Shown: one piece after another, positions 1 to 8,137 of the stretch | Position numbering within the stretch: the stretch's first letter is position 1 | Layout: the number at the start of each line of letters is the position of its first letter | From: Variovorax sp. J22P240 | GTDB taxonomy: Bacteria > Pseudomonadota > Gammaproteobacteria > Burkholderiales > Burkholderiaceae_C | Direction: 5' to 3' | DNA length: 64,000 bases | NCBI RefSeq assembly: GCF_030316855.1 | Contig: NZ_JASZYR010000012.1 | Coordinates: forward strand, 113,361 to 177,360 | The notes under the pieces: model-generated | The model's input: only the letters and a program-made list of their open reading frames with translations | Database searches by the model: none | What the model was told of the DNA's origin: nothing | Position numbers and translations under genes: made by a program

Positions 1-16
1 AGTCCTCGCGCATGCC

Positions 17-865
17 TCATGGCGCATTTCTCGGCTTGCCACTCCTTGCCTTGCCGGTGGCGGGGGGCACCCGCGGCGCAGCGAACGGGATCCTTCTCGC
101 GTTGGCCGCGTTGACCGATGCGAAAGCCTCCGCGGCCACGACGGGGTCGAGCTTCCAGTTCGACAGATCCACCTGGTGGCGCAACAGAAGCGGGTCGCCG
201 CGGTAGGTCGCACGCAGCCTGCGCGGCAGCTTGTCCTCGGCACCGATCCAGATCTGCATGAACAGTTCGTCGCTGACCACCGCGACCACGTCGGTCGTCG
301 TTCCGCCGACCGAGGTGGACGGGCCGACGTAAAAGGCCTTCGTCAGGCCCTCCGCGATGTTCCTGAACGGGTCGGCACCCAACAAATCGGCGAAGGGAAA
401 ATAGATCGCGGCGTCCTTGAACGCCATTTCAAGCATGGCATCGATGGTGGGCGGCGCGGGCGCCACCGCAACAAGGTTCTCGGAGGGTGCGAAGGCGGTG
501 AGCGTCTTGCCGTCGAAGAAATACTCCGAAGCCCCGCCGTCGCCGCTCGTGATCACGCGCAGCTTGTTCGGCCGCTGCATCAGGACTTCGGAGGTCGTCG
601 TGAAGGCCAACGGCGGCCCGACGGTGGAGGGGCTTTCATACGTCGCGACGGCCGTGAAAGCCATCGACGACGATGCGGTGAGGGCGCCGCTCATCGCTCG
701 CAGCAATTCCATCACCTTGGCTTCCAACTGCGGTGCAGCGCTGGCTGCCTTGCTCTTGGGCGCGGAAGCCTTGGCTGGGGTGGCCTGGGCATGCGCCCCG
801 ATCACGAATGTCACGCTCGCGGCAAACAGCAACGCCTGGGCGAGGAGCTGAAATCTACACTTCAC
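17..865 (-). CDS. DUF2092-family exported protein
   Basis: This 282-residue protein has a signal peptide (hydrophobic segment at about residues 8-24, likely cleavage after AHAQA). An Ala/Lys/Pro-rich linker leads into a body that resembles DUF2092, a periplasmic fold related to LolA/LolB. Typical phrases are the MQRPNKLRV strand and the YFFDGKTLTAF strand. The family has no established reaction; a role in binding lipid or another hydrophobic ligand is only an inference from the fold. It is the last gene of a three-gene minus-strand set of exported proteins (start codons at 1744, 1315 and 865) that lies downstream of a copy of the CCACGTACGTGG element and of a kinase/regulator pair. The C-terminal tail is basic and Pro-rich. 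Family assignment is fairly secure; function is unknown. Confidence 0.75.
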   Translation of the reverse strand: MKCRFQLLAQALLFAASVTFVIGAHAQATPAKASAPKSKAASAAPQLEAKVMELLRAMSGALTASSSMAFTAVATYESPSTVGPPLAFTTTSEVLMQRPNKLRVITSGDGGASEYFFDGKTLTAFAPSENLVAVAPAPPTIDAMLEMAFKDAAIYFPFADLLGADPFRNIAEGLTKAFYVGPSTSVGGTTTDVVAVVSDELFMQIWIGAEDKLPRRLRATYRGDPLLLRHQVDLSNWKLDPVVAAEAFASVNAANARRIPFAAPRVPPATGKARSGKPRNAP

Positions 866-901
866 TGAGATCTCCTTCAGCGGCTCCTCGCCGCCTCGTT
901 G

Positions 902-1315
902 CTACCGACGGAATCCGATGAATGCGGGACCGCCCCAGCCGCCCCAGCCGCCCCAGTCCATGGCATCCATCTCGTTCATCTGGGCCGCCTCGAGGTTGTT
1001 GTTGCTCAATTGCTTGGCAACGCGCATCCGCTGGTAGTCCTGGTATTGCGGCGGACCGCCCACGTAGGCCAGGTTGTTCATCGAGTCGGGCAGGACGTAG
1101 TAGGTGGAGCCCTGGTATTTGACGGGGCTGACCTTGTCCTTCGGAAGCTTGGCGAGGATTGCCTGCTGCCCCGGGTTCTTGGGCGTGATGACCTTGAAGC
1201 CGGCAGCAATGGCCAGGTTGTCGTTGTTGAGCGTGTCGGTGGTGGCGCAGCCCGCGGCCAACACGATCAAGGCGACTGCGGCGACTCTATTCCATAGATC
1301 AGGCAGGTGCTTCAT
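902..1315 (-). CDS. Small lipoprotein with a Gly/Trp-rich C terminus, function unknown
   Basis: The product has 137 residues. I chose the ATG at 1315 because it places a standard lipoprotein signal (charged start, hydrophobic stretch, lipobox LAAGC with Cys at about residue 22) at the N terminus; an upstream in-frame ATG at 1360 would bury it. The mature protein has no domain I recognise. It contains a short region that could be a small beta fold (YQGSTYYVLPDS), a Gln/Asn-rich helix-like segment, and an unusual tail with three WGG units before PAFIGFRR. It lies 36 nt upstream of the DUF2092 gene and probably shares its transcript. It is predicted to be anchored in the outer or inner membrane. 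Confidence 0.7.
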   Translation of the reverse strand: MKHLPDLWNRVAAVALIVLAAGCATTDTLNNDNLAIAAGFKVITPKNPGQQAILAKLPKDKVSPVKYQGSTYYVLPDSMNNLAYVGGPPQYQDYQRMRVAKQLSNNNLEAAQMNEMDAMDWGGWGGWGGPAFIGFRR

Positions 1316-1420
1316 GGTTGTGTACCGAGTTGTTGGAGCCATGGATCCAGTGCCGTGCATGAACCGGCCCGATGCGTCGCCGGTCCGTGTCTGGCGGCAC
1401 GAACCGGGCTTCGGCCTGGC

Positions 1421-1744
1421 TTACTTGGCGCCGGGCATGTCCGGTGTGCCGCCCTGCTTCGATTGCTTCCTGTTGGGATGCTTGTCGTCCCGCGTCTCTA
1501 CACGTGCCTGACCGGCGGCGGCGGCCTTGCCGGTCCCGATGGCATCGTTCTCGGGCGACTTCGCCCAGTCGCCGGTCGGCTTCTTCACCTTGTCCTGCGG
1601 GCGTGCATTGGCCTTGTCTTGCGCGCGCTGCTGCGGCTTGCTGTTGGTGATCATCTGTTCCTGCGACGTCGTACCCGGCGGGTTTTGCGCGTAGGCGCCG
1701 GCGGCGAACAGGCCGGCGATCATGGCTGCGAGAAGTCTGGTCAT
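1421..1744 (-). CDS. Small secreted Lys/Gln-rich protein, function unknown
   Basis: This is a 107-residue protein with a clean signal peptide (MTRLLAAMIAGLFAAGAYAQ). The mature part is strongly hydrophilic and looks disordered, rich in Lys, Gln, Asp and Pro, with no cysteine or recognisable domain. The same frame stays open upstream, but the signal peptide fixes the start at 1744. It is the first gene downstream, in the right orientation, of the CCACGTACGTGG element at 1885-1919, so it is the best candidate for direct control by that site. It probably leads the transcript that continues into the lipoprotein and DUF2092 genes, although the 105-nt gap to the next gene leaves room for another promoter. 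Confidence 0.65.
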   Translation of the reverse strand: MTRLLAAMIAGLFAAGAYAQNPPGTTSQEQMITNSKPQQRAQDKANARPQDKVKKPTGDWAKSPENDAIGTGKAAAAGQARVETRDDKHPNRKQSKQGGTPDMPGAK

Positions 1745-1884
1745 TGCGTTTCCCCAAGGTGAACAGATTGAAGGGCCTCTCTGCCATGAAAGTGTCTTCC
1801 AGGGCATCGGGACGCTGCCTTGCGCCAGTTCCGTACTTGCGCGATGGCTTGGCGCAATCATTGTGGAAGCGGCTCTTCGGCAAA

Positions 1885-1919
1885 TCCAGCCGGGCTGCCA
1901 CGTACCCCCACGTACGTGG
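1885..1919 (-). promoter_or_regulatory. Copy 1 of the CCACGTACGTGG element
   Basis: Read on the minus strand, this site has the 12-bp perfect palindrome CCACGTACGTGG, then a second GTACGTGG half, then GCAGCCCGGC. It points toward the secreted-protein gene starting at 1744, about 140 nt away. It lies just past the 3' end of the FixJ-type regulator gene. Three related copies occur at 5094, 11140 and 17054. Binding by the neighbouring response regulator is an inference. Confidence 0.6.
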
Positions 1920-1938
1920 TCGGCTGCGCCGGACCCGG

Positions 1939-2553
1939 CTAGTCGGGCGATCGCTCGGAATGAAGCCGCATCAACTCCGTGATCGAACTCACGCCCAGCT
2001 TCTCGAGCAGCCGGCTTCGGTGCTGCTCCACGGTGCGATAGCTGATGTCCAGGTCCTTGGCAATGACCTTGCTCGGCAAGCCCTTGAGCGCCAGTTGCAT
2101 CACTTCGCGCTCGCGCAGCGTCAACGCAGCGATCTCCTTGTCTAGGCGCTTGCCCCCCTCGGTGGCCGGGCGATTGCGCATGGTCGCGTCGCGGCGCAAG
2201 GCCTCGTCGATGGCATCCAGCAGCTGCTGTTCCCGGTAAGGCTTCTGGACGAAATCGACAGCCCCGTCCTTGACGGCCTTGACCGCCATCGCGATGTCGC
2301 CGTGGCCGCTGATGAAGACGATGGGAATGCGCGCGCCCATCGCCGCGAGACGCTCCTGCAGCGCCAGGCCGCTCATCCGCGCCATGCGCACGTCCAGCAC
2401 CAGGCAACCGGGGCGCGTCGCGTCGAAAGTGGCCAGAAAGTCGACCGCCGAGCAGTACGCCTCGGTCGCGAGGCCAACGGAACTCACCAACTCCCGGACG
2501 GAGTCGCGATAGGCCTCGTCGTCATCGATGATGAATACGGTCGGCTCTGCCAT
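1939..2553 (-). CDS. FixJ/NarL-type DNA-binding response regulator
   Basis: The 204-residue protein has an N-terminal receiver domain (about residues 5-120). Acidic residues in FIIDDDE, the phospho-acceptor Asp54 in VLDVRM and Lys104 in VQKPY are all present. A C-terminal LuxR-type helix-turn-helix (about 138-200) contains LTLREREVMQLALKG and the recognition helix ISYRTVEQHRSRLLEKLGV. Architecture and length match the FixJ/TodT/StyR class. Its start is 4 nt after the stop of the histidine kinase gene, so the two are co-transcribed. It is the obvious candidate to bind the four CCACGTACGTGG elements nearby, because LuxR-type domains bind short inverted repeats, but this is not shown by the sequence. 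Confidence 0.92.
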   Translation of the reverse strand: MAEPTVFIIDDDEAYRDSVRELVSSVGLATEAYCSAVDFLATFDATRPGCLVLDVRMARMSGLALQERLAAMGARIPIVFISGHGDIAMAVKAVKDGAVDFVQKPYREQQLLDAIDEALRRDATMRNRPATEGGKRLDKEIAALTLREREVMQLALKGLPSKVIAKDLDISYRTVEQHRSRLLEKLGVSSITELMRLHSERSPD

Positions 2554-2557
2554 CGTG

Positions 2558-4396
2558 TCAGTCTACCGAAGTAGCGGTCGGGAGTGTGAAACTGAATATC
2601 GCGCCACCGCCGTCGCGATGCGACGCCCACAGCTTGCCTCCGTGCGCCTCGATCAGCTTGCGGCAGATCGCCAGTCCGACGCCCAGGCCATCGGACTTGG
2701 TCGAATAGAACGACTCGAAAATCCGCTCCAGGTCGCCTTCAGCGATACCGGTGCCGCGATCCGAGACTTCGACCACGACCTCTTCGTGATCCTTCACGCG
2801 GAGGGTGACGGTGATCTCGCGGGCGCCACCCGGTGGCGCGCCCTCGATCGCCTGCATTGCATTTCGCAACAGGTTCAGGATGACCTGCTGCAAATGGATC
2901 TCGTCGACCACCACCGCCGGGAAGGAGTCTTCCGGCGCCAGTCTGATGTGGATGTCGCGCAGCTCGCAATCCATCTTCACCATGCCCACGCACTCGGCCA
3001 CCGCGCGCTCGATGTCGATCAGCTTCGGCTCCAGCTCATGCCGCTGAACCATGCCGCGCATGCGTGTCACCACGTCGCCCGCCCGCGTGGCTTGCCCGAT
3101 CACCTTGTCGAGCAGGTCGACCAGGCGGGACATGTCGGGCACGGCTTCGGCGGCCCGCCGACGCGCAGCCAGCGCGTAGTTCTCGATCGCGCCGAGCGGC
3201 TGGGTGATCTCGTGCGCCAGCGCCACGGACATCTCGCCCGCCGTGTGAACACGCACGAGGTGCGCCAGCCGCTCACGCCAGTGCGCGGCCTCGACCTCGG
3301 CCGCCAGCTTGCGGCGCTCCGCGGCCTCGCGCGCATGCAGATTGGCGAACACTTCGGCAAGCAGGCTCACACCGGGCGTCACCGCCGCGGGCCATTCGTG
3401 TTCCCGCTCGATGCTCGCCAGGGTGAGTGCCCCAGCGTTGCTGCCCTGCACCGTGATAGGCACCGCGAGGAGGGAACGCACGCCGATCTGTCGCAGCGTG
3501 GCAGCGTCGGCCTGTGCCTCCGGCGGAAGATCCGCGAGGTGACTGATTCGCACGACGCTGCCGCGCTCGACCAATCCATAGATCCAAGGCAAATCGACGG
3601 ACTTGCCTTCCGCAGCCGGTCCGGAAAAGCCGTCCGCGTTCCACTGCTGCGTCACACCGAAGGGCACGCCGACCCCGCTGTGCCAGAGCGCCACCCGCTC
3701 GGCGCCCACGAACTCGCCGATCTGCCGTAGACCCATCGCGATCGCCCGATTCTCTTCGCCGGGCCTCGACAGGACGAGCGACGCGAGAATGTTGCTCGCG
3801 AGCCGCTCGAAGCCGACCGCCAGATCGAGTTCTTCCTGCGCGCGCTTGCGTGCCAGGGCACTGCCGAAAATCTCCGCCAGCAGACGCATGCGAGCGACAA
3901 GATCGTCCGGCCAACTGCGCTCGCTGCGGACGCAGCCGAAGTTGAGACTGCCGTGCAATTGCCCTGCGACGACGATGGGCATCATGACGTGGGACTTCAG
4001 TCCGATCTTGCGCCAGTTCTCCTTGTCGAGGCTCGCCTCCGGCGGAAGCTCATCCAGACTGGCAAAAACGATCGGTTCGTTGGCAGTCGCTTTCGCGAGG
4101 GCCCACGGATTCGAATCCCGCGCGGGGAGCAGTCGTTTGGGCACTGGATCCACCCCCTCTACGGCGAAAGAGTGGGTGACCTCGGCGCGGCCAGTCAGGG
4201 GGAAGACACGGCTCAGCGTGGAACGATCGATGCCCAACGCCGACACGATCCGTGCGAGGCCCTGCTCGATGGCGTGATCGATGTCCTGAATAGGAATGGC
4301 GATGAATGCGGCCGACAGATCCGACAGCAGGCGCTCGAAGCTCAGCATTTCCTGGAGCGAAGCGTGCGCCGTGACCGAAGCGATCTGCTCCGTCAT
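2558..4396 (-). CDS. Soluble GAF-GAF sensor histidine kinase
   Basis: From the ATG at 4396 the product has 612 residues. It has no membrane segment or signal peptide, so it should sense a cytoplasmic signal. Two GAF domains (about 20-180 and 195-355) precede a HisKA dimerisation domain with the phospho-acceptor His395 in AHEITQPLGAI. An HATPase domain follows, with N box NLLRNAMQ, G1 DRGTG and G2 GLGVGL. It forms an operon with the response regulator and presumably phosphorylates it. An alternative ATG at 4435 adds 13 residues, and neither start has a convincing ribosome site. Soluble kinases of this kind control quinoprotein alcohol oxidation in pseudomonads (ExaD is the named example), which fits the PQQ dehydrogenase found nearby. 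The ligand is unknown. Confidence 0.9.
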   Translation of the reverse strand: MTEQIASVTAHASLQEMLSFERLLSDLSAAFIAIPIQDIDHAIEQGLARIVSALGIDRSTLSRVFPLTGRAEVTHSFAVEGVDPVPKRLLPARDSNPWALAKATANEPIVFASLDELPPEASLDKENWRKIGLKSHVMMPIVVAGQLHGSLNFGCVRSERSWPDDLVARMRLLAEIFGSALARKRAQEELDLAVGFERLASNILASLVLSRPGEENRAIAMGLRQIGEFVGAERVALWHSGVGVPFGVTQQWNADGFSGPAAEGKSVDLPWIYGLVERGSVVRISHLADLPPEAQADAATLRQIGVRSLLAVPITVQGSNAGALTLASIEREHEWPAAVTPGVSLLAEVFANLHAREAAERRKLAAEVEAAHWRERLAHLVRVHTAGEMSVALAHEITQPLGAIENYALAARRRAAEAVPDMSRLVDLLDKVIGQATRAGDVVTRMRGMVQRHELEPKLIDIERAVAECVGMVKMDCELRDIHIRLAPEDSFPAVVVDEIHLQQVILNLLRNAMQAIEGAPPGGAREITVTLRVKDHEEVVVEVSDRGTGIAEGDLERIFESFYSTKSDGLGVGLAICRKLIEAHGGKLWASHRDGGGAIFSFTLPTATSVD

Positions 4397-4433
4397 CGCC
4401 CTTCGGAACGGATAATCCGGCCTGTCCTCGTGC

Positions 4434-5075
4434 ATGACTTCAGAAGAAGAGGTTGTATGCGTCTTCGAGGGCGGCTCGGCAAGGAACGTCGCGCTGTACC
4501 TGGCCGAGCGAATGAGAGAGCCGCTCAAGCGGCCGGTGTTCGTAGAGGAAAGGCCAGGGGCGGGAGGGCGCGTTGGCGCACTGGCTCTGAAAAACGCGGC
4601 ACCCGACGGGGCGACCGTGGCAATGCTTCCCATCGCAGTGCCGGTGCTGGCGCCGATGACCTTCAGGGACGTGCAATACGACGCGATGCATGACTTTTCC
4701 CCCATTTCGCAGATCGCCAGTTATCGCTTTGCGTTTGCGGTTGCTGCGAACCACCCCGCGCAGTCGTTTCCTGACTTTGTCGCCTGGCTGAAATCCCACC
4801 CGTCGCAAGCATTCTATGGATCGCCTGCGGCTGGAAGTCTCCCTCATTTCCTGGGCGTACTCATTTCCAAGGCGATCGGCATCGACATGACTCAGGTGGC
4901 TTACAGGGGATTCGCCCCGATGTCGATCGACCTCATCGGCGGCACGGTTCCCGCCGGCATCTCGTCGATCTCGGACTTGATCGACATGCACCGCGCAGGC
5001 CGGCTCAGAATTCTCGCGACGTCGGGCTCGCAGCGCGAGTCTCAATTGCCCGACGTGCCGACCCGCGCCGACTAG
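4434..5075 (+). pseudogene. Truncated Bug/TctC-family solute-binding protein remnant
   Basis: The open frame encodes 213 residues clearly related to tripartite tricarboxylate transporter receptors. Family phrases are RPVFVEERPGAGG, AAPDGATVAML, QVAYRGFAPM and LRILATSGS...LPDVPT. Intact members have about 320 residues and a signal peptide. Here the signal peptide and the first beta strand are missing, and the frame ends just after LPDVPT, losing the last 80-100 residues. The 5' end abuts the histidine kinase start, and the 3' end abuts a CCACGTACGTGG element. This looks like a gene eroded at both ends by rearrangement. A functional short form is unlikely because nothing directs it to the periplasm. 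Confidence 0.7.
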
Positions 5076-5093
5076 ATCTGCCCGATCCTCAGT

Positions 5094-5125
5094 CCACGTA
5101 CGTGGACTAAGTAGCCGCCGGGATA
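5094..5125 (+). promoter_or_regulatory. Copy 2 of the CCACGTACGTGG element
   Basis: The core sits inside an 18-bp perfect palindrome, AGTCCACGTACGTGGACT (5091-5108), followed by TAAGT and then CCGCCGGGATA. It points toward the lipoprotein gene at 5258, about 130 nt away. The stretch after the core (TAAGT...CGCCGGGATA) is nearly the same as in copy 3 at 11140. Confidence 0.6.
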
Positions 5126-5257
5126 GTCCGCCCGAAGCGCGAGTTTCAGAATGCCGAGCACCGGACCCCGCGCGCGACCGTCATCTGGCTAGGTTCGGCC
5201 GTGATGCCCTACGACCTGTTCCTGATCCTCGAGCTGGTCGGAGCCGAAGGAGTCCCT

Positions 5258-5566
5258 ATGCCAAGTCGCAGTCATTCCGCAGCGGCCATCGCTGCCTTTT
5301 GTGCCATTGCCAGTGGTTGCGCCAACTACCAGCCGCCGGCGGCGTTTGCCGGCTTCTCGTCGCCACTGGTGGCGCGCAACAGTTGCGTCGACTCCGTCTC
5401 CCGCGAGTTCAAGGTGCCAAAGGAAAACGTGAAGCCGATCAACGACGCGAGCACCATGATCGATGGCATCTATGTCGTCAGTCTCAGCATTGGCGCGGGA
5501 CAGCCGTTGATCAACTGCACCGTGAACGAGAACGGCAACGTGTCGGACGTGATTCGGGCGCGCTGA
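5258..5566 (+). CDS. Small lipoprotein with a TonB-C-like beta fold, function unknown
   Basis: This 102-residue product starts at the ATG at 5258, chosen because a ribosome site (GAAGGAG) precedes it and a lipoprotein signal follows (lipobox IASGC, Cys at about residue 21). An upstream in-frame ATG at 5201 would add 19 residues and hide the signal. The mature part has two cysteines (NSCVDSV and INCTVNENG), possibly a disulfide, and a strand-rich pattern. Its C terminus (YVVSLSIGAGQPLINCTVNENGNV) recalls small periplasmic beta proteins, but I cannot name the family. It lies 7 nt upstream of the NnrU-family gene and downstream of element copy 2. Confidence 0.65.
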   Translation: MPSRSHSAAAIAAFCAIASGCANYQPPAAFAGFSSPLVARNSCVDSVSREFKVPKENVKPINDASTMIDGIYVVSLSIGAGQPLINCTVNENGNVSDVIRAR

Positions 5567-5573
5567 AGTTCTC

Positions 5574-6152
5574 ATGTCCCTTCTTGTCCTGGGTCTCATT
5601 CTGTTTCTTGGCATTCACTCGGTATCCATCGTCGCACCTGCCTGGCGAGATGCCCAGGTCGCACGCCTCGGCGAGAGAGTGTGGAAAGGCATGTACGCCC
5701 TTGCCTCATTGGTCGGTCTGATGCTGCTCATCTATGGCTACGGCCTGGCCCGACAAACGCCCGTCGTGCTGTACACGCCGCCACCGGCGATGCGCCATGT
5801 CGCACTCCTGCTGATGCTGCCCGTGTTTCCGCTGCTGTTCGCAGCCTATCTGCCCGGACGCATCCAACGAACGGCCAGGCATCCGATGCTGCTTGCGGTC
5901 AAGCTGTGGGCAGCATCGCATTTGTTGGCCAACGGTACGCTTGCCGACGTGCTCCTGTTCGGCGGCTTTCTCATCTGGGCGGTGGCTGACCGCATTTCGG
6001 TCAAGCACCGCGCCGTGCAGCACAAGGTGCCGGGCGCTCCGCCCGGCGCCCTCAACGACCTGATCGCTCTCGCCGTGGGGCTGACCGCGTATGTCGTCTT
6101 CATCTTCTGGGGGCATGCCTGGTTGGTCGGCGTATCGCCGATGGCCTTCTGA
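5574..6152 (+). CDS. NnrU family integral membrane protein
   Basis: This 192-residue protein has about five or six hydrophobic segments spanning most of its length. It carries the NnrU-family signature around TARHPMLLAVKLWAASHLLANG (residues about 100-121). The family is named from denitrifiers, where NnrU was linked to nitric oxide metabolism; it is also related to isoprenoid-type membrane methyltransferases, and the biochemical role is unsettled. It is tightly coupled to the upstream lipoprotein gene. It converges with the LysR gene on the other strand, stop codons 11 nt apart. Its link to the CCACGTACGTGG element suggests a respiratory role, by inference only. Confidence 0.85.
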   Translation: MSLLVLGLILFLGIHSVSIVAPAWRDAQVARLGERVWKGMYALASLVGLMLLIYGYGLARQTPVVLYTPPPAMRHVALLLMLPVFPLLFAAYLPGRIQRTARHPMLLAVKLWAASHLLANGTLADVLLFGGFLIWAVADRISVKHRAVQHKVPGAPPGALNDLIALAVGLTAYVVFIFWGHAWLVGVSPMAF

Positions 6153-6163
6153 TTCCTCCCGGG

Positions 6164-7066
6164 CTACTGCCTGGTTGGCATTGGATAGGCCTGTTGAATC
6201 AGATTGCGCAGGGTGTCCAAGACGCCTCGCCGACCACCGCGGCGCCAGACCAGGTGAAGTTCGACATCGAAGCTGTCGGCATCCCGCAGCGATCTGAATT
6301 CCACCCCGGCGTAGCGCAGTCTTTGCGCAGAACGGGGCACGAGCGCCACCCCAACTCCCGCATCCACGAGCGAAAGTATCGAGTGCGTGTGACTCAGGGT
6401 CTGAACCGTTTCCGGTGCGACACCCTCGGCTCGCAAGCGTCCTGCGACCAACTCGTAGAGGTAGCGCGACTCCGAGGGGCAGAACTCGATGAAAGCTTCC
6501 CCTTCCAGCGCGGACAACGGTATGGAGGCTTGATCGGCCAGCCGGTGTTCGGCCGGCATCGCGAGCACGAAGGGTTCGCGAAAGATCGCGACCGATTCGG
6601 TAAAGCTGCGCGGGGCGAACGGCCGCACGATGCCCAGTTCGATGCGATCAGTGCCGATCGCCTCGACCTGTTCGACAGTCTGCATCTCGCGGAGCACGAC
6701 CTGCACGTCCGGCAGTTGCGCATGAACCGCAGCCAGCAACTGCGGAAGCAGGGTGAAGCTTGCAGCAGGAATGAAGCCCATCGTGACGCTCCCGGCATCG
6801 GCACGCATGGCGCGGCGCGCGGCCAGCGTGGCCGCCTGACTGCGGCGCAGGATGTCCTCTGCCTCGTGCAGGAACACGGCGCCTGCCGGTGTCAGGCGCA
6901 CGTTCCCACCGGAACGCTCGAGCAAGCGAACTCCCACTTCGTGCTCCAGCAGCTGGATCTGCCGCGTGAGGGGCGGCTGGGTCATGTTCAGGGACGCCGC
7001 GGCACGGCCGAAATGCAGTTCGGTGGCCACGGCCACAAAACAGCGGAGTTGGGTGAGCTGGAACAC
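6164..7066 (-). CDS. LysR-family transcriptional regulator
   Basis: The 300-residue protein has an N-terminal winged helix-turn-helix (FQLTQLRCFVAVATELHFGRAAASLNMTQPPLTRQI, residues 1-40) and a LysR substrate-binding domain (about 90-295). Length and layout are standard. The start is a GTG at 7066, giving the usual short lead before FQLTQL. It is divergent from a DapA-like gene (start 7168), the usual arrangement for a LysR protein controlling its neighbour. The effector is not predictable, though the PPLTRQ variant places it near the BenM/CatM/CbbR-like group. Confidence 0.9.
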   Translation of the reverse strand: MFQLTQLRCFVAVATELHFGRAAASLNMTQPPLTRQIQLLEHEVGVRLLERSGGNVRLTPAGAVFLHEAEDILRRSQAATLAARRAMRADAGSVTMGFIPAASFTLLPQLLAAVHAQLPDVQVVLREMQTVEQVEAIGTDRIELGIVRPFAPRSFTESVAIFREPFVLAMPAEHRLADQASIPLSALEGEAFIEFCPSESRYLYELVAGRLRAEGVAPETVQTLSHTHSILSLVDAGVGVALVPRSAQRLRYAGVEFRSLRDADSFDVELHLVWRRGGRRGVLDTLRNLIQQAYPMPTRQ

Positions 7067-7088
7067 GATTCAATTCTTGGATTGCAGG

Positions 7089-7103
7089 ATCCGGTATATG
7101 GAT
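7089..7103. promoter_or_regulatory. Possible LysR operator between divergent genes
   Basis: The interval between the LysR and DapA-like genes contains ATCC-N7-GGAT, a short inverted repeat with an AT-rich centre (GGTATAT). Its size is near the T-N11-A pattern of LysR sites. It is weak evidence: the arms are only 4 bp. Confidence 0.25.
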
Positions 7104-7167
7104 TGGACGCCTTTCGAGGCGCCTTCTAGAGTAGCCGCTTCCTCGACCTTCATTCGCTGACAACAAG

Positions 7168-8085
7168 ATGAGTTCTTTCCATGGCACCGAGTTGCGCGCG
7201 GCACTCAACGGCATCTCGGGCATCCTCGTGTCGCCCTTCGACGCAAACGACAACGTGTCGGTGGCGCCACTCAAGACGGTGGTGGATCGCGCGCTCAAGG
7301 CGGGGGTCCACGTGCTGGTGGCCAATGGCAACACGAGTGAGTTCTACGGCCTGCAGGCTCAGGAGGCCGAGCTGCTGGTGAATGCGGCGGCCGAGTACGT
7401 CGCCGGACGCGCGCCCCTACTGGCCGGCGTGGGCCGCAGCGTCCACGAAGCCTGTGCACTGGCGCGCGCCTCGCGCAAGGCCGGCGCCGACGCCTTGATG
7501 GTCCATCAGCCGCCCGATCCCTTCGTGGCGCCGCGGGGCGTGGTGACATACCTCCGGAAGATTGCCGAGGCCGCCGATGGGCTGCCCATGGTGCTCTATC
7601 TCCGGAACGACAACATCGGCCTCGCCGCCATCGAAGAGCTGTGTCGCATTCCGGAGATCATCGGCGTGAAGTGGGCGTCACCGACGCCACTGGTGCTCGC
7701 CGAAGCCATGCGTCGCACCGCCGACCGGGGACTGGCCTGGGTTGGCGGTCTCGCCGAAGTCTGGGCGCCACCCTTCTATGCGGTGGGCGCTCGCGGCTTC
7801 ACGTCGGGCCTCATCAACGTGTTGCCGGAGCGCTCGGTGGCCATCTACGACGCACTGGAGGCAGCCGGCTACGCGCAGGCCATGCGGCTGATCGGCGAGA
7901 TGTTGCCGTTCGAAGACCTTCGCGCCCAGGAAAACAACGGGACCAACGTGACCGTGGTGAAAACTGCGCTGCAGATGATGGGCAACGATTGCGGCGCGAC
8001 GCGAGCGCCCTCTGCCTGGCCTTTGACCGACGGCCAGCATCAGCAGCTCCACGCGCTGATGTCGAAGTGGAATTTGCTCCACTGA
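7168..8085 (+). CDS. DapA/NanA-superfamily aldolase or decarboxylase
   Basis: This 305-residue TIM-barrel protein belongs to the dihydrodipicolinate synthase/N-acetylneuraminate lyase superfamily. The Schiff-base lysine lies in IIGVKWAS (about residue 168), and the Tyr of the catalytic relay is in VLYLRN (about residue 140). The opening GISGILVSPFDANDNVS is the family pattern. It is not a true DapA, because family phrases around the substrate carboxylate differ. Related proteins include KDG dehydratases and hydratase-aldolases of sugar acid or aromatic catabolism. It sits between a divergent LysR gene and a Bug-type binding protein 52 nt downstream. That suggests the operon captures and breaks down a carboxylated substrate. 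Confidence 0.85.
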   Translation: MSSFHGTELRAALNGISGILVSPFDANDNVSVAPLKTVVDRALKAGVHVLVANGNTSEFYGLQAQEAELLVNAAAEYVAGRAPLLAGVGRSVHEACALARASRKAGADALMVHQPPDPFVAPRGVVTYLRKIAEAADGLPMVLYLRNDNIGLAAIEELCRIPEIIGVKWASPTPLVLAEAMRRTADRGLAWVGGLAEVWAPPFYAVGARGFTSGLINVLPERSVAIYDALEAAGYAQAMRLIGEMLPFEDLRAQENNGTNVTVVKTALQMMGNDCGATRAPSAWPLTDGQHQQLHALMSKWNLLH

Positions 8086-8137
8086 CCTCGCGCCGTCACC
8101 GAAGTTCGAAGCTCCCCATAACTATCAAGGACAAATC

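Noticed and set aside
1745..2407. In-frame N-terminal extension of the secreted protein that ends at 1421
   Set aside because: It would overlap the response regulator gene and bury a clear signal peptide; the start at 1744 is better supported.
4090..4130. A GATTCGAATCCCGCG stretch resembling a tRNA T-arm
   Set aside because: It lies within the histidine kinase coding sequence and no cloverleaf can be built around it.
5091..5108. The 18-bp palindrome as a rho-independent terminator of the Bug remnant
   Set aside because: It has no loop, no T run and related copies stand in front of other genes in gene orientation, which fits an operator better.
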